Shown: piece after piece, positions 45,403-53,663 of the stretch
How the letters are laid out: each line of letters begins with the position of its first letter
Position numbering within the stretch: the stretch's first letter is position 1
Source of the DNA: UBA12191 sp964422295
Lineage (GTDB): Bacteria > Planctomycetota > UBA8108 > UBA1146
Direction of reading: 5' to 3'
Assembly (NCBI GenBank): GCA_964422295.1
Contig: CAYRAM010000008.1
Location: forward strand, 1 to 64,000
Length of the DNA stretch: 64,000 nt
Notes under the pieces: model-generated
Database searches by the model: none
The model's input: only the letters and a program-made list of their open reading frames with translations
What the model was told of the DNA's origin: nothing
Translations under genes and position numbers: made by a program

Positions 45403-46271
45403 GCCCTGTCGAGTACCGCGGAAAAAAGCCCAAACTCGAACGCCCACCATGGATCAAAGTCGCTGTCCCGAGCGACGACTCATTGCAACGGGTGGGCGAT
45501 CTGATGAATCAGGGCGGACTCCATACCGTCTGCCAAGAGGCGCACTGTCCCAACATTTATGAATGCTGGCAGATGGGAACAGCCACCTTTTTGATCCTCG
45601 GAGAAGTCTGTACTCGCAAGTGCGGATTCTGTGCTGTCAGTAAAGGCAATCCCTCACCCGTGGATCCCGATGAACCTCGTGAGTTGGCAGAGGCTGCAGC
45701 AAGCCTGAATCTCAAACATGTGGTCATCACCAGTGTCGACAGGGACGATCTTGAGGATGGCGGAGCAGGCCAATTTGCAAAAACCCTTGAAGCCCTCCGT
45801 GAGAAAATCCCTGAAGCGACCACCGAAGTCCTGGTCCCGGACTTCAGGCCTGATCCCGAATTGGGTCTCGACCTCGTTCTCGGTGCGAATCCGACGATCT
45901 TCTCCCACAATGTCGAAACTGTTCGGCGCCTTTACCCGGCAGCCCGACCCGGCTCCAACTACGATCACTCCGTCTCTTTGCTCGCCTCTGCGGCACAGCG
46001 AATCGGCGGAGAGCGTGTCAAATCCAGTTTGATTCTCGGACTGGGAGAGAAGGAGGAGGAGGTCAGGGAGACGATCAAAGATCTCTTTCGTGCAGGAGCG
46101 CGAAGGATCAATCTGGGGCAGTACCTGGCCCCCTCCGACCGCCATATTCCGGTGAAAAGGTACTGGACCCCCGAGGAGTTTGCCCAGTTGGGGAAATTCG
46201 CTTCAGATCTCGGATTTATCAAAGTCGAATCCGCACCCCTGGTGCGCTCCTCCTATCACGCTTCAGTCTGA
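45399..46271 (+). CDS. lipA: Lipoyl synthase
   Basis: A 290-residue radical SAM enzyme that inserts two sulfur atoms into protein-bound octanoate. The auxiliary cluster ligands are in CQEAHCPNIYECW, the radical-SAM CxxxCxxC is CTRKCGFC, and the C-terminal serine ligand motif RSSYHA is complete. The ATG at 45399 overlaps lipB (ATGA) and has GGAGG upstream; the open frame before it lies within lipB. Length and motifs are standard for the family. Confidence 0.97.
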   Translation: MSPVEYRGKKPKLERPPWIKVAVPSDDSLQRVGDLMNQGGLHTVCQEAHCPNIYECWQMGTATFLILGEVCTRKCGFCAVSKGNPSPVDPDEPRELAEAAASLNLKHVVITSVDRDDLEDGGAGQFAKTLEALREKIPEATTEVLVPDFRPDPELGLDLVLGANPTIFSHNVETVRRLYPAARPGSNYDHSVSLLASAAQRIGGERVKSSLILGLGEKEEEVRETIKDLFRAGARRINLGQYLAPSDRHIPVKRYWTPEEFAQLGKFASDLGFIKVESAPLVRSSYHASV

Positions 46272-46395
46272 CCCCCCCATGGTTGTCCTGCCCCCGACGG
46301 AGTGGCAGAATTGGCTGCAGTTCGGACTCACCATCTTCAACCGGGGTTGGTGGAACCGATGCCATCGCGGCTCTCTCCATGAAAAGTGGTTGTAG

Positions 46396-47490
46396 GTGAA
46401 TCCAAGGATATTGAATCTGGATGACCAGGTTGCTCGCCCTGATCTTCTCCAGCAGGCTGCAGATATCCTCTCCAGTGGAGAGCTGGGTATCTTCCCCACT
46501 GAGACGGTCTACGGGATTGGCGCAGTGCATGGTTCAGCAGGAGCACGCGAGAAACTGGCGGCAGCAAAAGAAAGATCTGCAGAACAACCCTTCACGGTCC
46601 ACATCGGATCGATGGAACAGTTCAATGGTTTGATCGCTGATATCCCGGACAAGGTCCGCTGCGTCATCGATACCTTTTGGCCCGGTCCTCTGACCATCAT
46701 CATTCCCGACGGCAGTAATCAGGGGCACGGCAGTGATCAGGGGCTTGGAGTTCGCTTTCCCGCACACGAAGTGGCTCGCGAGTTGATCCAACTGACCGGC
46801 CCCTTGATCGCCAGTAGCGCCAATCGAAGAGGGGCAGCCGCTCCCCTCACATGTGCGGATGCGGTTGAGAACATCGGTTCTGAAGTGGGCGTTGCGGTAG
46901 ACGGAGGACCTTGCAAAGTCGGCGAAGCCTCGACCATCGTTCGTTTTGATTCTTCTGGCGCATTTGAAATTCTGCGCGAAGGCCTCATCAATCGATCCAT
47001 GATTCGCAAAGCACTCGGTGAGTTTGAGGTGCTCTTCGTCTGCACCGGGAATACCTGCAGAAGCCCCATGGCCGAGGCATTGTGCAAAAAACTTCTTTCA
47101 CACAGGGAAGGCGTGCCGGCACAGGACCTGCCCGCTCGCGGCTTGCATGTACGTAGCGCTGCACTCTATTCCGCAGGAGGGCCCGCCAGTGAAAATACAG
47201 TCACGGTGATGCAGGAGATGGACGCAGACGCATCCAGCCATGTTTCGCGCCAAATGACTCATGAGATGCTGGAATCGGCAGATCTGATCATCGCACTTGC
47301 ACCGAATCACCTCGATGGGATCCGCTATGCCTGTCATGGCGATCCGGCAATCTCAGACAAACTGTTCCTCATCAATGAGGCAGGGGTTGCTGACCCTGTC
47401 GGAGGATCCCTCGAAATTTACAGAAATAGTGCATCGGATATACTGAACGCCATTGAGAAGCAGTGGTTGGAAAGGATCGTCAAGCCATGA
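46396..47490 (+). CDS. Fusion of threonylcarbamoyl-AMP synthase (TsaC/Sua5) and low-molecular-weight protein phosphatase
   Basis: A 364-residue two-domain protein with a GTG start. Residues 1-200 are a TsaC/YrdC domain (GIFPTETVYGIGA, RFPAHEVARELI, ASSANRRGAAAPLTCADAV) that makes threonylcarbamoyl-AMP for the t6A modification of tRNA. Residues 210-364 are a low-molecular-weight phosphatase with P-loop C216-T-G-N-T-C-R222 and general acid D333 in ADPVGG. The CTGNTCRS form, with Thr at the fifth position, is the signature of the Bacillus protein-arginine phosphatase YwlE; tyrosine phosphatases usually have Ile there. In Bacillus ywlC (sua5), ywlE and ywlF (rpiB) are near neighbours, and here rpiB follows in an ATGA overlap. 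The GTG abuts a stop codon and has a weak ribosome-binding site. Confidence 0.88.
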   Translation: MNPRILNLDDQVARPDLLQQAADILSSGELGIFPTETVYGIGAVHGSAGAREKLAAAKERSAEQPFTVHIGSMEQFNGLIADIPDKVRCVIDTFWPGPLTIIIPDGSNQGHGSDQGLGVRFPAHEVARELIQLTGPLIASSANRRGAAAPLTCADAVENIGSEVGVAVDGGPCKVGEASTIVRFDSSGAFEILREGLINRSMIRKALGEFEVLFVCTGNTCRSPMAEALCKKLLSHREGVPAQDLPARGLHVRSAALYSAGGPASENTVTVMQEMDADASSHVSRQMTHEMLESADLIIALAPNHLDGIRYACHGDPAISDKLFLINEAGVADPVGGSLEIYRNSASDILNAIEKQWLERIVKP

Positions 47491-47927
47491 GGGCGTTGAT
47501 TGGATCAGATCATGCTGGGATCGATGGCAGAAATGCTGTCGCTGCAGTACTCACCGATCGAGGCTGGGAAGTTCACCAACTCGGCCCCACAAATTCTGAA
47601 GAAAAAACCGATTACCCTGACATTGCCCATGACGTTGCTGCAGGAGTCACTTCCGGAGAAGCAGAGATCGGGATCCTCGTTTGCGGGACCGGCCAGGGAA
47701 TGGCGATGACAGCCAACAGGTACCCCGGAGCAAGAGCTGCGGTCGTCACTGATCGCTTCACCGCCGAAATGTCCCGTGGACACAATGATGCCAATATCGC
47801 CTGCTTTGGAGAGCGAGTTCTAGGAACAGAGAAGATCTCTGAATTGCTCACGATCTTTCTGGATACCCCCTTTGAGGGCGGGAGACATGGGGCCCGGGTC
47901 AACAAAATCGATCAAGTACCGGGATGA
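47487..47927 (+). CDS. rpiB: Ribose-5-phosphate isomerase B
   Basis: A 146-residue RpiB that interconverts ribose-5-phosphate and ribulose-5-phosphate, acting as a dimer. It starts RALIGSDHAG, has DYPDIAHDVA, the catalytic cysteine in GILVCGTGQGMAM (proton-transfer Cys of the family) and ANIACFGERV. The start overlaps the previous stop (ATGA). Ribulose-5-phosphate made here is also the substrate of KdsD encoded at 16 kb. The gene ends at a strong terminator shared with the convergent gene. Confidence 0.95.
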   Translation: MRALIGSDHAGIDGRNAVAAVLTDRGWEVHQLGPTNSEEKTDYPDIAHDVAAGVTSGEAEIGILVCGTGQGMAMTANRYPGARAAVVTDRFTAEMSRGHNDANIACFGERVLGTEKISELLTIFLDTPFEGGRHGARVNKIDQVPG

Positions 47928-47948
47928 TTCCGTCCTTCTTCGGGCAAT

Positions 47949-47988
47949 AAAAAAGGAGCCAACGGCGAATACCGTTGGCTCCTTTTTT
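47949..47988. terminator. Bidirectional terminator between rpiB and the PpiD-like gene
   Basis: A perfect 15-bp stem (47951-47965 with 47972-47986) flanked by A-run and T-run closes a 6-base loop. It can stop transcription from both the plus-strand rpiB and the minus-strand gene ending at 48003. Confidence 0.95.
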
Positions 47989-48002
47989 CGATCATTCTCG
48001 AA

Positions 48003-49919
48003 CTATTTTGAGGCTTCCCCGGTCTCCGATTCGGCATCAGTTTCGGAGTTCTCGTTGAAAAGTTCATCCCTTGAGATCACTCCGCCATCCTCCTGGAAGG
48101 TCTGGATATTCGCCCGAGACATCAGATCAGCCTCGTACGCCTCCATCAGGGCCCTCTGTTTGTCAAGAAGCAGCCTTCTTTCGGTGCTCTCTTTGAGAGT
48201 CTCGAACAATTCGTAGTCTGGCTCTCCCATTCCCTGAAGTCGAACCATGTAAACAGCCTTATCGTTGTCACTGGTTACCGGACCGATGACGGAGCCCACA
48301 TCCTGGATGTCAAACGCTTCCGTCAGCAGATCACGCGCAGAGGGAACAGAGTTGCCATTGATGCGGACACTGAATGACTGCGTACGGGTCAGCGGTTCGA
48401 GTGTGTTGACGGTGAAGTTGTTGTCCTCTGCGACAGACTGCATGGAAACATCATTTTCACCAGCAGTAATTTCTCCGACCCACTCCTCTACCGCAGCGGC
48501 TGCCAACGATTTGGACTTCGCTTCTTCAGTGGCTTTGATCACATCTTCGATGGCTTCATCGTAGGTTTTCTGTCGCTCAGGCAACATCTCCCGAACCCGA
48601 ATGATAAAGTTGCCCTGGCTATTGGTCGCGATGGACTGATAAAGATCACCGGGCTTGACCGAGCCTGGTGCAGTTCTTTCGCGGGTGAAGAACTCACTGT
48701 ATGCGGCCGGATTGCGATAAGGAGCATCGATCAGGCCCTGTTCCCTCTGAGTGAAGGGCTCCACCTCTGTGAACTCGACATACTCCAGGTTTTCGGGGAA
48801 TACCTGTGAAAGCTCGACTTCTTCCCCTTGGGCACGGAAGTCTTTCAGAGCGTCGAGTGCACTTTGCAACAATTCCGCCTCACGCTCTTGAGCCTGCGCC
48901 TGATTGATCGAGCGAATCACACGCTCAAAAACCTCCGGGAGTGGACGGTACTCATCTTCAGGACTGCCATCCTCGGGGGGAACATATCCTTCCGGCCTGC
49001 GGACTCTGTAAAGCACATCGCGGTCTTCTGCGTATTTGGCTTCGATCTCTTCCGCAGTCGGCTCATAATCGGAAGAGGCGATGAGGTTATTGCGATTGAT
49101 CCTTGCGACTTCGACATCCAGTCGATTCTGGAGAATGAAGTCCTCGCTGTTTTCATTGTAGTAATTCTCAAAATCGTCGACGCTCACACTGTCGCGTGCC
49201 TCATCGATAAAGGTGTCTCCCGGAACCTGGACGATTTCCAGAATTCTCTTTTCATAGGTCGCAATAAAATCATTGAAGACTTCTTGCTCGGAGACCGCCA
49301 CTGAGGAAGTCACTATTTTCAGCAACTCCTGAGTTCGAAGATGTCGAATGACACTGGCCTCAAACTCTCCCTTGCTGAGATTTGATCTGGCTATCCCAAA
49401 ATTGTCATCTACGAAAACAGCATCGTAATCGATTTTGGTAAATCGGAAACTGGGGTCGTTTCTCAGCGCATTCCAATCGGGGAAGCGATCCTGGTATGAG
49501 CCCAGCCAGCCTGCCTGTTCCATCGTCTTGTGCCAGGCGATCAGATCGAGAGCCGCCGAGCGGACCTCATCCTTCTTTCTTTCCATGCTGGGCTCGATGC
49601 CCCGTTCAGTAATGTCATGGACAAAGACCAGGTGCTTCAATACATCATCCGCTGTCGCAGATCCGAAACGATCCAGGTTATTGGCCGCATAGGGCCCAAA
49701 CCTGCGAACGTTGCTGACCCACAGAGCTTCCGACAGCTCTCTTCGAGTATTGATGAACGTTTCCACATCCACGGTTTCGCCAAAGACGACGTAGCTATCG
49801 CGATTTCCACCACTGAAGAAAGACTCGACCAGCCCGGTGGCAGCAAAGGTCGGCGCAAGAATCAACAGGAGCAAGGTCATGATGACCTTCTCATTGCTTT
49901 TGAAGAAGCCGGTGGACAT
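48003..49919 (-). CDS. PpiD/SurA-like membrane-anchored periplasmic chaperone
   Basis: A 638-residue protein with an N-terminal signal anchor (MSTGFFKSNEKVIMTLLLLI, continuing LAPTF), the PpiD topology. The rest is periplasmic, highly charged and helical, resembling the SurA/PpiD chaperone region (SEQEVFNDFIATYEKR, YYNENSEDFILQNRLDVEVARI). A parvulin prolyl-isomerase domain would be expected near the middle, but its hallmark GGDLGWF-type segment is not recognisable, so the isomerase activity may be lost or very divergent. A second helical region ends in an acidic tail. Likely a helper of outer membrane and secreted protein folding. AGGAG 6 bases upstream sets the start at 49919. Confidence 0.8.
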   Translation of the reverse strand: MSTGFFKSNEKVIMTLLLLILAPTFAATGLVESFFSGGNRDSYVVFGETVDVETFINTRRELSEALWVSNVRRFGPYAANNLDRFGSATADDVLKHLVFVHDITERGIEPSMERKKDEVRSAALDLIAWHKTMEQAGWLGSYQDRFPDWNALRNDPSFRFTKIDYDAVFVDDNFGIARSNLSKGEFEASVIRHLRTQELLKIVTSSVAVSEQEVFNDFIATYEKRILEIVQVPGDTFIDEARDSVSVDDFENYYNENSEDFILQNRLDVEVARINRNNLIASSDYEPTAEEIEAKYAEDRDVLYRVRRPEGYVPPEDGSPEDEYRPLPEVFERVIRSINQAQAQEREAELLQSALDALKDFRAQGEEVELSQVFPENLEYVEFTEVEPFTQREQGLIDAPYRNPAAYSEFFTRERTAPGSVKPGDLYQSIATNSQGNFIIRVREMLPERQKTYDEAIEDVIKATEEAKSKSLAAAAVEEWVGEITAGENDVSMQSVAEDNNFTVNTLEPLTRTQSFSVRINGNSVPSARDLLTEAFDIQDVGSVIGPVTSDNDKAVYMVRLQGMGEPDYELFETLKESTERRLLLDKQRALMEAYEADLMSRANIQTFQEDGGVISRDELFNENSETDAESETGEASK

Positions 49920-50127
49920 TCCGGACTCCTCTCTGCGTGGGGTTGTTACCCACATTATCGGTGAACAGAACTCTCGTAGAAGTTCAGGGCGGCCAAACGA
50001 AGATCCTAGATCGATTGGCATGATCCTGCAACGGAACAGGGGCAGGAGGTGGGCGGTCCTGACAGGAGAATACGATGAAATCTCCTCCAGGGCCTCTCAC
50101 TTCCGATTACCGGCCCAATTCAGTGGT

Positions 50128-50814
50128 TTACGGGTTATCGACCACTTCCAGCAGTTCGACATCAAAAATCAAAGTTGCCCGTGGTGGAATCTTCGGCGGG
50201 CGTCCTGCGGCTCCATAGGCAAGGTCGTAAGGGATGATCAATTTGCGCTTGCCCCCGGCCTTCATCGATCCCACGCCTTCGGTCCAACCCTTGATGACCT
50301 GGTTGAGTCCAAAGGTCGCCGGTTCACCGCGGTCGAGACTACTGTCGAATTTGGTTCCGTCCACCAGGTATCCGGTGTAGTGCACCTTGACTCTGGTACT
50401 GGAGGAAGGAGGAGTCTCCCCGGTCCCTTCAGAGAGATCGATGTACATCAATCCTGAAGCCGTTCGCTGAATCGGATTCGAGGTCTCCAATCCTGGAAAC
50501 CGTTCGATATCTTTCCTATTGCTGATCTTGCCATCGGAGGAGATCAGCAAGCGCTCACGCTTTTCTGTGGATACCGTCTCCACCTCGATCATCACCATCG
50601 AAGTATTATTCAGAAAGCGGGCAGAATTGACTGCCCCACCGGTAGTTTCCTTGGCGATGACGATCGCTTCCTCCAGGTCCGTTTCGGAACCGCTCACCCT
50701 TTCGAAGAGATCCGTCGTCGAGGGGGGAATACTGGTGTAGTCGTCGATGGCCGCAGTCAGTAGTCCAGCAATCGCAACGATGATCAAAATGATCATGATC
50801 TGCAAAACGTTCAT
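50128..50814 (-). CDS. Membrane-anchored FKBP-type peptidyl-prolyl isomerase
   Basis: A 228-residue protein with an N-terminal transmembrane helix (about 4-25, LQIMIILIIVAIAGLLTAAI). A middle region (about 35-105) has a PepSY-like strand pattern, followed by a C-terminal FKBP domain (about 125-228). The FKBP part has VKVHYTGYLVDGTKFDSSLDRG, FGLNQVIKGWTEGVGSMKAGGKRKLIIPYDLAYG and PRATLIFDVELLEV, with the binding-pocket aromatics in place. It assists folding outside the cytoplasm or at the membrane. The ATG at 50814 has GAGG 8 bases upstream; a GTG at 50838 would overlap rnhA. It lies in a minus-strand run with rnhA and rnr. Confidence 0.9.
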   Translation of the reverse strand: MNVLQIMIILIIVAIAGLLTAAIDDYTSIPPSTTDLFERVSGSETDLEEAIVIAKETTGGAVNSARFLNNTSMVMIEVETVSTEKRERLLISSDGKISNRKDIERFPGLETSNPIQRTASGLMYIDLSEGTGETPPSSSTRVKVHYTGYLVDGTKFDSSLDRGEPATFGLNQVIKGWTEGVGSMKAGGKRKLIIPYDLAYGAAGRPPKIPPRATLIFDVELLEVVDNP

Positions 50815-50825
50815 TTCAATTCCTC

Positions 50826-51278
50826 TCAGGGAGTCCACGATGCTTCGTCGATGGCTCGGTTCGCAAGATCGTCACAGCGCTCATTCTCTTCGTGGCCCGC
50901 ATGGCCTTCAACCCAACTCCAGCGAACTTGATGCTTGGAGGCTATTTCGATCAATTCTTTCCAAAGGTCGTCGTTGAGGACCGGTTTGCCGTCCGACTTC
51001 TTCCAGCCTCGTCGCTGCCAGCCCTTGACCCATTCATTCATGCCTTTGACCACATACTGTGAATCGCTAAATATCTCAACGGAACTGGAAGCTGGCAATG
51101 ATTTCAACGCTTCGATGACAGCGATCAGTTCCATGCGATTATTGGTCGTCGATTTCTCGGCATCGTATTCGACCGCTTCTTCCCCGGCCGTATTGCGGAC
51201 GATGTAGCCCCAGCCGCCGGGTCCGGGATTCCCCCTGCAGGCACCATCGGTCCAGATTCGGAAATCAGGTTCTTCCAT
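50826..51278 (-). CDS. rnhA: Ribonuclease HI
   Basis: A 150-residue RNase HI that cuts RNA in RNA-DNA hybrids. The four catalytic acids are D11 (IWTDGACRGNPGPGGWG), E50 (NNRMELIAV), D72 (FSDSQYVVKG) and D136 (ERCDDLAN). The basic handle (WQRRGWKKSDGKPV) and the WVEGHAGHEENERCD segment are typical of the E. coli type. It starts 9 bases after the rnr stop and ends 11 bases before the FKBP start. Confidence 0.96.
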   Translation of the reverse strand: MEEPDFRIWTDGACRGNPGPGGWGYIVRNTAGEEAVEYDAEKSTTNNRMELIAVIEALKSLPASSSVEIFSDSQYVVKGMNEWVKGWQRRGWKKSDGKPVLNDDLWKELIEIASKHQVRWSWVEGHAGHEENERCDDLANRAIDEASWTP

Positions 51279-51287
51279 TCTCTTCCT

Positions 51288-53573
51288 TTACCTTCTGTCC
51301 CTGCGACGAGAACGACTACCACTCTTTTGGCCAGTCCGCTTCGATTTGTGCGACCGCTGCTTGCCTTTTTTGGGCTCTCTTGCACTCCGAGGCTCTGCGT
51401 GTCCGCCGGTACCGCGACCCCTTCGGGCCCCCGGCCGTGTATGAAGGTACCGCAGATCGATGTCTCTTTGGAGAGGATCAACCCCCTCCAATTCGACTTC
51501 AACGGGATCCCCAAGGCGAATCATGTTGCCCTTGTTGACCCCTCTCAATGCGAAATGCGTTTCATTGAACACATAGTGGTCATCCCGAAGTCTCGATACA
51601 TGAACAAACCCATCGACGAGAACTCCATCGAGGCGAACATGAAATCCCTGATCCCTGACCGATGTCACGATCCCCGGGAAGCGCTCCCCAACCCGATGCC
51701 GCAACCAGGAGATCGCTCTCAAGCGGGTCATGTCTCTCTCTGCGGCTTCCGCTGCTCTCTCACGGGTCGAACAGTTTTCTGCCAACTCGTGAAGCGTGAC
51801 GTTTTCATGACTCAATTTCGGGCCTTCACCCCCGGTCAGGAAAAATCTGTCGAGGGTCTGGTGGACCTGCAGATCGGGGTACCTGCGAATCGGTGAGGTA
51901 AAGTGGCAGTACTCCTGCTTTTGCAAGGCAAAGTGGATTTCTTTGGCAGGGCTGTACTCGGCTCGACTCAAACTTTTCAGCAGTGCGAAAAACACGACCG
52001 GTGCAAGATCGGAATCGGCAACCACTTCGATCAGCCTTGGCAAATCTTCGATCGAGTTCACCGGAGCCTCCGAAACGAGAACTCTGCACAACTTGATGAA
52101 CTTCTCCAACTCCGATTCATCGGGGGGTGCATGAACCCTGCGCAGAATCGGCAATTCGTGTTGCGAAGCAAAGGTCGCCACCGCTTCATTTGCTGCGAGC
52201 ATGCACTCTTCCACCAATCCGTGGGCTTCCAGATGCTCGCGGCTAACGACGTCGATGACTTCTCCATCGCTGTCGAGGATCAGCTTCATCTCTTCAATTT
52301 CCAGTTGCAACGCACCGTGACGAAGTCTTCTGCGAAGGAGAACCTCCCGCAACTGATTGAGAGTACCGAGTTGTTCCCTCAACCCTTCATCGACTTCACT
52401 GGACAAATTCCCTTCGAGAGTCGATTGGGCTTCTTCGTAACTGAAGCGGTGAGCACTGCGGATGACTGCCTTTTCCAATTGGATATCGAGAAAGTTCCCT
52501 TCCTCGTCCACATCCATCCAGGCGATCTTCGCCAGTCGATCTTCATGGGGACGCAGCGAACAGAGACCATTGCTCAATCTCTCAGGCAACATCGGGATCG
52601 TCTTTCCAGGAATGTAGACGCTCGTCCCACGAAGCAATGCTTCCTGATCGATGGGGTCACCCTGACTGACAAAGTGGCTGACATCCGCAATGGCGACCCC
52701 CAAGCGGTAATTCCCCTCGGGCAATGCGATGGCGCAGATGGCATCATCGAAATCCTTGGCATCGACGGGATCGATGGTGATAAACGGCTGATCCCTTCGA
52801 TCGACACGGTTAGTCAGCTCTTGGGATGAAATCCGTTCCGGAAACGCCGCAGCGAGCTCTTCCACCTCTGCGGGAAACTCCTCCCGCAGCTCGTGTTCTG
52901 CACAGACCATCTGCAGATCTGCAAGCCACGTCCCTTCCGCAGCCCAGTGGCTCAACACCTCCCCCGGCGGCAATCCTTCGACTGCGGATCCAGCCCTGAG
53001 CCGAGCCAACACCCGATCCCCATCCTCGACACCACTGCGAAATCTGGGATCGATCCACACTTCACGAACACTCTCATGGCGGGCAGGCTCGACGATGCCC
53101 GCTCCTCCTCCGGTTTCAATGAAATGCCCCGGGAATACCCTGGGGCTTCTCTCGATCACCTCCAATATCTTCCCCGAGCGCCCCTCCCCTTCCACTGAAG
53201 GTCTGCCCCTGCGGGGCCTCTCCAGGGCGACGAGTACTCGGTCACCGTGATGGCCATCGCGCAAACGACGAATCGGGATGAAGACATCCCCACGGGGATC
53301 CTCCACCAATGCCCTGACGAAACCAAAACCGCGACGAGCGATGGAAAGTGTGCCGACGAACCAATTCTCACGGTGGGTCGCAAACCAACCCCTGGCGAAG
53401 AGGAACACCATCTCGCCGCGACTTTCCAATTCGATCAGCGCAGCTTCCAACTCGGCGGCATCGACCTTTCCCCACCCTGGAAACTCTTCCATATCCGCCA
53501 ATTTGAATGGCTGATACTGATCACTCCTGTACCAGGTGCGGATCGCCGTGATCAGTTCCTTCTGCGGATTCAA
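51288..53573 (-). CDS. rnr: Ribonuclease R
   Basis: A 761-residue 3'-to-5' exoribonuclease of the RNB family. Cold-shock-type domains occupy the first 230 residues. The RNB catalytic domain has the aspartates of TIDPVDAKDFDDAICA and the later EYCHFTSPIRRYPDL block. An S1 domain (about 640-725, FPGIVTSVRDQGFHVRLDGVLVDGFVHVS) and a Lys/Arg-rich tail follow, as in RNase R. It degrades structured RNA, including mRNA fragments and defective rRNA. The start is TTG 53573 with AGGT 4 bases upstream; an internal ATG at 53492 is less likely because it would remove the first helix. Confidence 0.95.
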   Translation of the reverse strand: MNPQKELITAIRTWYRSDQYQPFKLADMEEFPGWGKVDAAELEAALIELESRGEMVFLFARGWFATHRENWFVGTLSIARRGFGFVRALVEDPRGDVFIPIRRLRDGHHGDRVLVALERPRRGRPSVEGEGRSGKILEVIERSPRVFPGHFIETGGGAGIVEPARHESVREVWIDPRFRSGVEDGDRVLARLRAGSAVEGLPPGEVLSHWAAEGTWLADLQMVCAEHELREEFPAEVEELAAAFPERISSQELTNRVDRRDQPFITIDPVDAKDFDDAICAIALPEGNYRLGVAIADVSHFVSQGDPIDQEALLRGTSVYIPGKTIPMLPERLSNGLCSLRPHEDRLAKIAWMDVDEEGNFLDIQLEKAVIRSAHRFSYEEAQSTLEGNLSSEVDEGLREQLGTLNQLREVLLRRRLRHGALQLEIEEMKLILDSDGEVIDVVSREHLEAHGLVEECMLAANEAVATFASQHELPILRRVHAPPDESELEKFIKLCRVLVSEAPVNSIEDLPRLIEVVADSDLAPVVFFALLKSLSRAEYSPAKEIHFALQKQEYCHFTSPIRRYPDLQVHQTLDRFFLTGGEGPKLSHENVTLHELAENCSTRERAAEAAERDMTRLRAISWLRHRVGERFPGIVTSVRDQGFHVRLDGVLVDGFVHVSRLRDDHYVFNETHFALRGVNKGNMIRLGDPVEVELEGVDPLQRDIDLRYLHTRPGARRGRGTGGHAEPRSAREPKKGKQRSHKSKRTGQKSGSRSRRRDRR

Positions 53574-53602
53574 TGGTTACCTGTTTCAAAATGGGAAAAG
53601 GA

Positions 53603-53642
53603 AAGCGGGCCGTGTCAGGATCATACCCGACACGGCCCGCTT
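53603..53642 (-). terminator. Hairpin between gspF and rnr, probable terminator
   Basis: A perfect 14-bp stem (53603-53616 with 53629-53642) with a 12-base loop lies 21 bases past the gspF stop. On the minus strand it is followed by TTTCCTTTTCC, a T-rich but interrupted tract. Confidence 0.75.
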
Positions 53643-53663
53643 CGAGAGCAAAGGTGATCAGAC

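Noticed and set aside
46279..46395. 38-codon reading frame between lipA and the TsaC fusion, with its stop touching the GTG start
   Set aside because: No ribosome-binding site before its ATG and no recognisable sequence; the adjacency could be chance. A small coupled leader peptide is possible but not supported.
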